The position numbers and the translations under genes are program-made. Positions 31,837 to 38,261 of a stretch of DNA of 64,000 nucleotides are shown piece after piece. The notes under the pieces are model-generated. The model was not told the DNA's origin. It saw nothing but the letters and a program-made list of their open reading frames with translations, and did not search any database. This DNA is from RCIO01 sp040880025 (GTDB lineage Bacteria > Pseudomonadota > Alphaproteobacteria > Rhizobiales > Rhizobiaceae): assembly GCA_040880025.1 (NCBI GenBank), contig JBBDJD010000015.1, forward strand, positions 124,001-188,000. The letters run 5' to 3'. How positions within the stretch are numbered: the stretch's first letter is position 1; the number at the start of each line of letters is the position of its first letter.

Positions 31837-32856
31837 CTAGCCCCGTGCGCGGCGGCGCTCGCGGCGGGGAGCGCCGGCTGCATTGGCGCCGCTTTCATTG
31901 GCCATCTTGTTGCGCATCGGACCGATGCGGGCGGTGATGTCGCCCATCGTCGGCTTGTTGGCTCGAGTGTGCTCGTCGAGCGCGGCGCGCATCGCCTTCA
32001 GATGCTCGAAGGAGGTGCCGCAGCAGCCGCCGATGATCCTGGCGCCGCTATCGACCGCTAGCCGCACATAATCGGCCATCAGCTCGGGCGTGCCCGAATA
32101 GTGGATTTCGGCACCGCGGAATTCGGGAATGCCGCAATTGCCCTTGACGATGATGTGAGCGTCGGCGCGGGCATCGCTCATCTCGATCAGCGCAGCGAGA
32201 ATGTCGGATGCGCCGACGCCGCAATTGGCGCCGACCGCGAACGGGGCGTCCGACAGGCCATCGGCGACGCCGTGGATATCCTTCGGGTGCAGTCCCATCA
32301 TGGTGCGGCCCGCCGTGTCGAACGAAGCGGTGAAGGTGTAGGGCATGCCGGCCTTGATCGCGGCTTCGGCAGCGGCGCGGATTTCATCCGGCGACGACAT
32401 GGTCTCGATCCAGATGACATCGGCACCGCCGGCCTTCAGGCCTTCGATCTGCTCATGGAACGACTCGACCGCCTCCTCGAACGTCAGCGCGCCGAGGGGA
32501 ACAAGCAGTTCGCCGGTCGGGCCGACCGATCCGGCGACAATAATCTCGCGGTCAGCGGCGTCCGCCACGGCGCGGGCGATCTCGGCGGCGCGCTTGTTGA
32601 GTTCGTGGGCGCGATCCTGCGCGTCGTGCAGCTTGAGCCGGTGGCGGGTGCCGCCGAAGGAGTTGGTGAGGATGATGTCAGAACCGGCGTCAGCGAAACC
32701 CTGGTGCAGCGCCGTCACCTTGTCGGGATCGGTCTCGTTCCACAGTTCGGGCGCTTCGCCGGATGACAGGCCCATGGCAAAGAGATTGGTGCCGGTTGCG
32801 CCATCTGCGAGGAGAACGCCCTTCTTCTCCAGAAGCGCGTCGAGGGGATTGTGCAT
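31837..32856 (-). CDS. bmt: Betaine-homocysteine S-methyltransferase
   Basis: The 339-residue protein is a homocysteine methyltransferase TIM barrel with the zinc ligands C212 (GANCGVG) and C278-C279 (GGCCGTS). The N-terminal DGATGTNLF and ETDPDKVTALHQGF segments suit betaine-type rather than cobalamin-dependent enzymes. It transfers a methyl group from glycine betaine (possibly also a sulfonium such as DMSP) to homocysteine, giving methionine and dimethylglycine. The C-terminal 20 residues are Arg-rich. A 22-bp dyad almost identical to that before the methyl-THF:corrinoid methyltransferase gene lies 34 bases upstream. Confidence 0.9.
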   Translation of the reverse strand: MHNPLDALLEKKGVLLADGATGTNLFAMGLSSGEAPELWNETDPDKVTALHQGFADAGSDIILTNSFGGTRHRLKLHDAQDRAHELNKRAAEIARAVADAADREIIVAGSVGPTGELLVPLGALTFEEAVESFHEQIEGLKAGGADVIWIETMSSPDEIRAAAEAAIKAGMPYTFTASFDTAGRTMMGLHPKDIHGVADGLSDAPFAVGANCGVGASDILAALIEMSDARADAHIIVKGNCGIPEFRGAEIHYSGTPELMADYVRLAVDSGARIIGGCCGTSFEHLKAMRAALDEHTRANKPTMGDITARIGPMRNKMANESGANAAGAPRRERRRARG

Positions 32857-32889
32857 TATAGGAAACTCTCATGCGTATAGCTGAATAAC

Positions 32890-32911
32890 GATATAAAGAA
32901 GTCTTTATGTC
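32890..32911 (-). promoter_or_regulatory. 22-bp dyad operator before the betaine-homocysteine methyltransferase gene
   Basis: Arms GATATAAAGA and TCTTTATGTC (one mismatch from perfect symmetry) flank a 2-base centre. The sequence, with its ATAACG flank, matches 14644-14665 in inverted orientation. It lies 33 bases upstream of the ATG, in promoter position. Confidence 0.75.
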
Positions 32912-32972
32912 TGTCAATCCATCGGTCGGCCGGAACGACGCGGATTCCGGGAAATTGCGATATTATTGGCCC

Positions 32973-33812
32973 TCAGAGCGCCTTGGCCAGTTCGCGGGCG
33001 TGAGCGGGGGTTTCGTGCGCGTTGACGATCGCGCCGCGGATCAGATTGTCGAAATGACGGGTCAGGGTTCGCACGGGATTCGTCGCGTTGAGTACGAGAT
33101 ACATGTCGCCGACAAAGATCGCCGCCCGGATCGATCCGAAGATCGTGTAGGGGATCGAATAGCGCTGCCGCCCGTCATAGAGATAGAGGCGGAAGGTCGG
33201 ATAGAGATCATCAAGCAGGAGCGCCATATGGTCGAGCTGGCGACGGCGCGCTTCGGCCGACAGACCCGACCAGATTCCAAGACCCTGCTTGAATATCTCC
33301 AGTGTGTGGAGTGCCATGCACACCTCCATGTCGGTCTCGGGCAGGCGGTTGTACTCCAGCCTGTAGAGGGCCTCCTTGGCCTGCGCCTCCGGGCTGCGAT
33401 TGGTGATGCCGGCCTCGTAGTCGATGAGCTCGGGCGTGCGCAGGAGATCGGGAATGCCGGCCGGTACATAGCGAATCTTGGTGCCGACGGCTTCCGCGTG
33501 CCAGCGCGCCAGCAGTGTGCGCTCGAATGCGCCCGAGCCTTCCTCGATCTCGAGGCTGGCGCGCATTTCGCCTGTAACGCCTTCGTCCTGGCTCAGCCCC
33601 ATCAGCCAGTCGAGCGAAACCTTGTACTCGCTGGCAATGTTGAGCAGCGTCTCGGCGCGCGGAAGGCGCGTCGAGGAGCCGGAAAGAAGTTGCGAAAGTG
33701 CTGAGCGGTCTATGCCGACCGCCGCGGCAAAGGCGGACTGATTGTCGCCTGAACGAGCCAGCAGCATGCGCAGGCGCTCGCGAAAGAGGGATGAGAGGTC
33801 GCGCTTGTCCAT
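32973..33812 (-). CDS. XRE-family transcriptional regulator
   Basis: From the ATG at 33812 the product is 279 residues. The N-terminal helix-turn-helix (about 6-70) contains SGDNQSAFAAAVGIDRSALSQLL. The C-terminal 190 residues (WHAEAVGTKIRYVPAGIPDLL, then YRLEYNRLPETDMEVCM) match a ligand-sensing region of the type found in regulators of lipid or short-chain acyl metabolism. It is divergent from a fatty acid desaturase gene, which it probably controls. A GTG at 33836 would add 8 residues. Confidence 0.85.
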   Translation of the reverse strand: MDKRDLSSLFRERLRMLLARSGDNQSAFAAAVGIDRSALSQLLSGSSTRLPRAETLLNIASEYKVSLDWLMGLSQDEGVTGEMRASLEIEEGSGAFERTLLARWHAEAVGTKIRYVPAGIPDLLRTPELIDYEAGITNRSPEAQAKEALYRLEYNRLPETDMEVCMALHTLEIFKQGLGIWSGLSAEARRRQLDHMALLLDDLYPTFRLYLYDGRQRYSIPYTIFGSIRAAIFVGDMYLVLNATNPVRTLTRHFDNLIRGAIVNAHETPAHARELAKAL

Positions 33813-33873
33813 CGATCGTCCGTTCCGTGAAGCCACTTTTGTTTACTTAACACAACATATGCCGCCATTGCGT

Positions 33874-33895
33874 CGCAGAATCAACAGATTCTGCG
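33874..33895. promoter_or_regulatory. Inverted repeat in the XRE-desaturase intergenic region
   Basis: A perfect 9-bp inverted repeat (CGCAGAATC, then AACA, then its complement) lies between the divergent genes. A second imperfect dyad of TTGT...ACAA form occurs at 33839-33855. Either could be the XRE operator. Confidence 0.55.
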
Positions 33896-33995
33896 CATTG
33901 TCGCGTTGAAGGCCGAGCCGGCTACTGACATTTTTGTGTCAGCAGTTTCAACGGGCGCGATTCGGCGCCCGGCAGCCAAACGACGCAGGAGACGA

Positions 33996-35009
33996 ATGAC
34001 CACGCGCAAGTCGGGGCGGGCGGGGGGCCTTGCTCGAATCGAATGGCCAACATTGGCGCTGATAGCCGGATGCTACGCTGTCTGGGCAATTGCTGGATTT
34101 GCGCTGTGGCCGGACTATCCGATCGCCGCGATCGCGGTCCTGACACTGACGGTCGCCATGCAGTCGTCGCTCATGCACGAGGCGGCGCACGGACACCCGA
34201 CGCGCAATGCTCTTTTCAACGAGCTGCTGGTTGCGCTGCCGATCGGGATCACCTGGCCATACCGGCGGTTCAAGTCGATCCATCTTCGTCACCATGCCGA
34301 TGAGCGGCTGACCGACCCGCTGGACGACCCCGAGAGCTATTTCAAGGCGCTGTGGCAATACCGGGCAATGCCGGTCTGGCTGCAGAGGCTTCTTGTCGTC
34401 AACAACACAATGGTGGGGCGGTTTGTGCTCGGGCCGCTGCTCAGCACGGCCGGGTTCATGGCCGGCGACCTGAAGTTGATCGCGGCCGGTGACAAGGCCA
34501 TCCAGCGCGCCTGGGTGCACCACGCGGTCGGTCTGGCCGTCATTGTGCCTGTCGTTGTCTTCGTCTTCGGCATGCCGATATGGGCCTATCTGGTCCCGGT
34601 CTATCTCGGCCAGTCGCTGATTTCGATCCGCACCTATGCCGAGCACCGCTGGTCGGAACGGCCGGACGGGCGCACGCTGATCGTGGAGCACACGCCGCTA
34701 GCGCTGCTGTTCCTGAACAACAATCTCCACTATGTGCACCACAAGCTGCCGTCGGTCGCATGGTACCAGTTGCCAGCAATCTTTCGCGAGAAGCGCGAAG
34801 AGTGGCTCAAGGCCAACGATGGCTATTACTACCCGAACTATCTGACATTGTTCCGCGATTTCGCTTTCCGGCCCAAGCAGCAGGTCGTGCACCCGGTTCT
34901 CAGGCGCGAGCCTGAGCCTGGCAGGGCGTTCCGGCCGCGGGTACGGGCGTCGCGTGGCGTTTCAAGTCTTGGCACCGCTCCCGTTCCCGCCAAGCCGCCG
35001 AAGGAATAG
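33996..35009 (+). CDS. Membrane fatty acid desaturase
   Basis: The 337-residue protein has the three histidine boxes of the membrane desaturase/hydroxylase superfamily: HEAAH (61-65), HLRHH (96-100) and HYVHH (245-249). Pairs of hydrophobic helices (about 20-60 and 175-210) lie between them. The di-iron site is intact. The ATG at 33996 follows AGGAG; the open frame back to 33906 overlaps the regulatory region. The acceptor lipid is unknown. The XRE regulator is divergent. Confidence 0.88.
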   Translation: MTTRKSGRAGGLARIEWPTLALIAGCYAVWAIAGFALWPDYPIAAIAVLTLTVAMQSSLMHEAAHGHPTRNALFNELLVALPIGITWPYRRFKSIHLRHHADERLTDPLDDPESYFKALWQYRAMPVWLQRLLVVNNTMVGRFVLGPLLSTAGFMAGDLKLIAAGDKAIQRAWVHHAVGLAVIVPVVVFVFGMPIWAYLVPVYLGQSLISIRTYAEHRWSERPDGRTLIVEHTPLALLFLNNNLHYVHHKLPSVAWYQLPAIFREKREEWLKANDGYYYPNYLTLFRDFAFRPKQQVVHPVLRREPEPGRAFRPRVRASRGVSSLGTAPVPAKPPKE

Positions 35010-35054
35010 CGCATTCCTCTGGCTTCCAGCTCTCTCCGGCGCTAACCAGCGACG

Positions 35055-35870
35055 ATGACTTTCATCGCCGCTCTCCCGATGTACGACTGGCTTGAGACGC
35101 GCTCCGAAACGGATGCGCAATGGGCGCAGATGCGCGACGCCTTGCGCCGAGCAGGCATTGACGTGCCCGATGAACTTGTTCGGCGTAACGCAGAGATGCC
35201 ATCGGTTTCGGGCGGCATCACGGACGAGGACGGCAACGTGATTGCGCCAGACCCGGCGACACTGCCTCCCGGCGAGCTGGACATGCATGTGCTATGGCGG
35301 CATCCGGCGCTGCTTTTCGCCCAGACCTGCTGGGGGCCGATGGAGTTGGGACTTTCGAAGCAGGTTCGCGTGGTGGGGCAGCCTGACTATTCCCCCTTCG
35401 AGGGCGGGCAGGGGGCGTTCTATTCCAGTGCGATCGTGATGCGCAGGGGAGAGACGCGCCGCCAGGCATCGCCGGATGGCGGTCGCGCAATGCTGCCGCT
35501 CGAAGCCATGCGCGGCGCGCGCCTTGCGTTCAACGGGCCGGATTCCATGTCGGGGATCATTGCGCTGACGCGCGACCTCGAGGCAGCCGGTGAAGGCCTG
35601 GATTTGTTCGCGGAACGGATCGAGACAGGCGCGCACCGGGCGTCGGTTGTCGACGTTGTGAACGGCAAGGCTGACGTCTGTGCCGTCGATTGCCGGACCT
35701 TGGACCTCGTGCAGCGCTTCGAACCGAAGGCGGCGGACGTGGAAGTCGTGGGATGGACCGCCCGGCGAAAGGGCCTGCCCTATATCGCTTCCCGGCACAT
35801 CGCCGACAAGATCGTCGGACGTATGCAGGCCGTGCTCATCGAATCCGGATCAATCCTTCCCGCCGCGTGA
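35055..35870 (+). CDS. PhnD/SsuA-like substrate-binding fold protein without signal peptide
   Basis: The 271-residue product starts MTFIAALPMYDWLETRSETD and has the PhnD-type (periplasmic binding protein type 2) features MYDW near the start, FAQTCWGPMELGL, FNGPDSMSGIIALT, and VVNGKADVCAVDCRT. The usual signal peptide is absent, and no ABC permease or ATPase gene is adjacent. It may therefore be a cytoplasmic ligand sensor or a leftover component. Its 3' end overlaps the convergent glycine-zipper gene by 21 bases. Confidence 0.8.
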   Translation: MTFIAALPMYDWLETRSETDAQWAQMRDALRRAGIDVPDELVRRNAEMPSVSGGITDEDGNVIAPDPATLPPGELDMHVLWRHPALLFAQTCWGPMELGLSKQVRVVGQPDYSPFEGGQGAFYSSAIVMRRGETRRQASPDGGRAMLPLEAMRGARLAFNGPDSMSGIIALTRDLEAAGEGLDLFAERIETGAHRASVVDVVNGKADVCAVDCRTLDLVQRFEPKAADVEVVGWTARRKGLPYIASRHIADKIVGRMQAVLIESGSILPAA

Positions 35871-35990
35871 CATTGCCCAGCCGATGCCGGCGCCGATGGC
35901 GATGCCTGCCGCTATCCCCGTGGCCATGTCATCCATAGCCGTCCCAAGCGCCGCGCCGATGCCCACGCCGACCGCGATGCCGACGGCCAT
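35850..35990 (-). CDS. Glycine-zipper small membrane protein (46 residues)
   Basis: The product begins MAVGIAVGVGIGAALGTAMD and continues with a second GxxxG-rich hydrophobic segment (IAAGIAIGAGIGWAM), so two helices with glycine zippers are expected. AAAGGA lies 6 bases before the ATG at 35990. An ATG at 36005 is also in frame. It overlaps the end of the PhnD-like gene on the other strand. Small proteins of this pattern recur in bacterial genomes; their function is unknown. Confidence 0.6.
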   Translation of the reverse strand: MAVGIAVGVGIGAALGTAMDDMATGIAAGIAIGAGIGWAMSRGGKD

Positions 35991-36023
35991 TTTCGATCCT
36001 TTCATCACGCCGGCCTTGTTTCG

Positions 36024-37394
36024 TCAGTCGCCCAGCCGCGCATCGAGCGGGTAGCTGGACAGCTTCTCGTATCCCGTCTCGGTAATCAGCACCTGCTCCT
36101 CGAGCTTGACGCCTTCAAGGCCGCCCAGCCGGCCGGTGTAACTCTCAACGCAAAGCACCATGCCCGGTTCCAGGACGTCCTCGGCCGGCAGACCGTCCTC
36201 GATATCCTGCGGGTAGGGGATGGTCGGATATTCGTCGGCCAGCCCGGCGCCGTGATAGAGGCAGCCATAGCGGTTGGGGAGGCAGTCATCGGGCAGAGTC
36301 TTCGCCGTTTCCCACAATTCGCGATGCGTGATCTCGGGCTTCAGTTGTTCGATGTTGTAAGCGACCTGATTGCGGGCGATGCGATAGAGCTCGCACTGCT
36401 CGTCGGTGGGCTGACCGTCCCCTGCAAGCCAGGTGCGCGAGATGTCGGAGCAGAAACCGTAGGGGCCGATCAGGTCGGTGTCGAAGGCGACGAGGTCGCC
36501 CGCATGGATGATGCGTGACGAGGATTCCTGAAACCAGGGATTGGTGCGCGGGCCGGAAGAAAGCAGGCGGGTTTCGATCCATTCGCCGCCACGGACGATA
36601 TTGCCGTGATGGAGCAGCGCCCAAAGATCGTTCTCGCTCATGCCGGGCCTGAGCGCTGCTTCCATCTCGCCCATAGCGGCTTCGCAGGCGGTGATGGCGC
36701 GGCGCATGCAGAGGATTTCATCGGGCGACTTGATGGCGCGGGCGCGCTCGATCACCTGTTGGCCGTCGAAAATCTTAACGCCCCGCGCGGAAAGCGCTGC
36801 ATGAGCATCCGGCTGCAGATAATCGATGGCGATGCGGCGGTTGGCGCCGCCGTGCTCGCGGACGAGGTCGGCGACCTCATCTGCCCATTTGTCGATGCGC
36901 CGGGCGAACTTGTCGCCGCCATACATGAAGATCGTCGAATAGGCGGGGCGCACCTCGTCCACCGTGCCCGCATGGTCCGACAGGTGCTCGCAATGATGGT
37001 AGTCGAACAGGATCACCGGACCATCGGTGGCGACGAAGCAGAAGCGGGTGGCGTTGTGCGTCACCCAAAGCTGCATGTTGGTCGAGTCGGTCGCGTAGCG
37101 GATGTTGATTGGGTCGTAGACCAGCAGCCCGGCATAGTCGTGGCGGGCCAGTTCGGCCCGAATGCGCTCCAGCCGGTAGCGGCGCATGGCCGGCAGATCC
37201 GGGTCGGGGATGCCTGCGGCGCGCCACTCGGCTTCAGCCAGCGCGCCGTAGCCCAGCGCATGCTGGTTGAGAGCGGCGGCCTTGCGGCGCGCCTGCTCCT
37301 CAAGGTCGGTGGTCGAGGGGACCGCGCCGCCCGGCACGAACGGCATGATCTTGCGATGCCTGCCGAAACTGCCCGTCCTGTCCGATGGCCCCAT
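36024..37394 (-). CDS. dddP: DddP-like M24 family enzyme (candidate dimethylsulfoniopropionate lyase)
   Basis: The 456-residue protein has a creatinase N-domain and an M24 pita-bread domain. Segments NIRYATDSTNMQLW, GGEWIETRLLSSGPRTNPWF, FDTDLIGPYG, DISRTW and LEPGMVLCVE agree closely with Roseobacter DddP as I remember it. The six metal ligands are present: D305, D307, D317, H381, E417 and E432. Their spacing matches D295, D297, D307, H371, E406 and E421 of the solved DddP, and the catalytic pair Y366/D377 is matched by Y376/D387. DddP cleaves DMSP to acrylate and dimethylsulfide. A related hydrolase with another substrate cannot be excluded. It lies 12 bases after the nitroreductase gene. 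Confidence 0.78.
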   Translation of the reverse strand: MGPSDRTGSFGRHRKIMPFVPGGAVPSTTDLEEQARRKAAALNQHALGYGALAEAEWRAAGIPDPDLPAMRRYRLERIRAELARHDYAGLLVYDPINIRYATDSTNMQLWVTHNATRFCFVATDGPVILFDYHHCEHLSDHAGTVDEVRPAYSTIFMYGGDKFARRIDKWADEVADLVREHGGANRRIAIDYLQPDAHAALSARGVKIFDGQQVIERARAIKSPDEILCMRRAITACEAAMGEMEAALRPGMSENDLWALLHHGNIVRGGEWIETRLLSSGPRTNPWFQESSSRIIHAGDLVAFDTDLIGPYGFCSDISRTWLAGDGQPTDEQCELYRIARNQVAYNIEQLKPEITHRELWETAKTLPDDCLPNRYGCLYHGAGLADEYPTIPYPQDIEDGLPAEDVLEPGMVLCVESYTGRLGGLEGVKLEEQVLITETGYEKLSSYPLDARLGD

Positions 37395-37406
37395 ATGTTC
37401 CCCAGG

Positions 37407-38219
37407 TCAGTCGATCTTCGAGGCGTCCTTGAACATGACGCGGTGACGGCGGTTCTGGATCCAGTCGTCCAGTTCCGCGTCGCTCATGTGGTGCGCCGGA
37501 TCGAAGCGGTTCCAGTTGATGATATCCTCGGGCGCCTTGCGCCAGCGCTTGTAGGGCGCCTTGGCGGGCGGGCCGAATGCCATGATGTCGAGCACCGACA
37601 GTTCGTCGGGAATGCCAAGCAACGGCTTCATCGCCTCCTGCGCCGCCTCCTGGCCGATCGCGGTGATCCACCACACATTGTAGCCGAGCGCGCCTGCAGC
37701 CAGATGCGCCGACATGGTGGCGGCGGCCACCGACTGGAGCAGGATGCGCTCGGCGTTCTCGCGGTACATTCGGTTCAAATCGGATTCGTCGTCGCGCAGC
37801 ACCGGAAACGCGTTCACCCAGCGGAAATCGGTTGCCACGACGATAAAGCCCGGCGCGGTCGCCAGACCGCGATAGTCGGGTGTCGGAAATTTCATCTTCA
37901 TCTTGGCGCGGTGGCGCTGTTCCTCGACGAAATAGCCGGCGATCTTCTGCTTCAGTTCCGGCTCCGTGACCACAATGAAGTGCCAGGGCTGCGCATTGGC
38001 CCCGGACGGCGCGTGGCGCGCGGCTTCAAGGATCAATTCGTAATGCTCGCGCGGCACCTCGAACTCAGGATCGAAGGCGCGCACCGTCACGCGGTTGGTG
38101 ATCACTTTCATCAGCGGGTCGTAGCGTTCGCGCGAGCCGATCTCCGGCAGATCGACCTGGGCTTCGGCGTCGGCCAGTTCCTCGGGCGAGAGGTTTTCAG
38201 GATGGGCGTTCATGTTCAT
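37407..38219 (-). CDS. Nitroreductase-family FMN protein
   Basis: The 270-residue protein has the nitroreductase fold: TNRVTVRAFDPEFEVPREHYELI, the FMN-contact segment AARHAPSGANAQPWHFIVV, and a C-terminal GIPDELSVLDIMAFGPP. A long N-terminal acidic lead (about 35 residues) precedes it. The family includes flavin-dependent reductases and dehydrogenases acting on many small molecules. It lies between a dimethylglycine-dehydrogenase-like gene and the DddP-like gene on the same strand, so it may process a product of either. Substrate unknown. Confidence 0.85.
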   Translation of the reverse strand: MNMNAHPENLSPEELADAEAQVDLPEIGSRERYDPLMKVITNRVTVRAFDPEFEVPREHYELILEAARHAPSGANAQPWHFIVVTEPELKQKIAGYFVEEQRHRAKMKMKFPTPDYRGLATAPGFIVVATDFRWVNAFPVLRDDESDLNRMYRENAERILLQSVAAATMSAHLAAGALGYNVWWITAIGQEAAQEAMKPLLGIPDELSVLDIMAFGPPAKAPYKRWRKAPEDIINWNRFDPAHHMSDAELDDWIQNRRHRVMFKDASKID

Positions 38220-38261
38220 TCCTCCGCATTTGGCCCAGACTGTTCCCTTACGATGCCGGCA

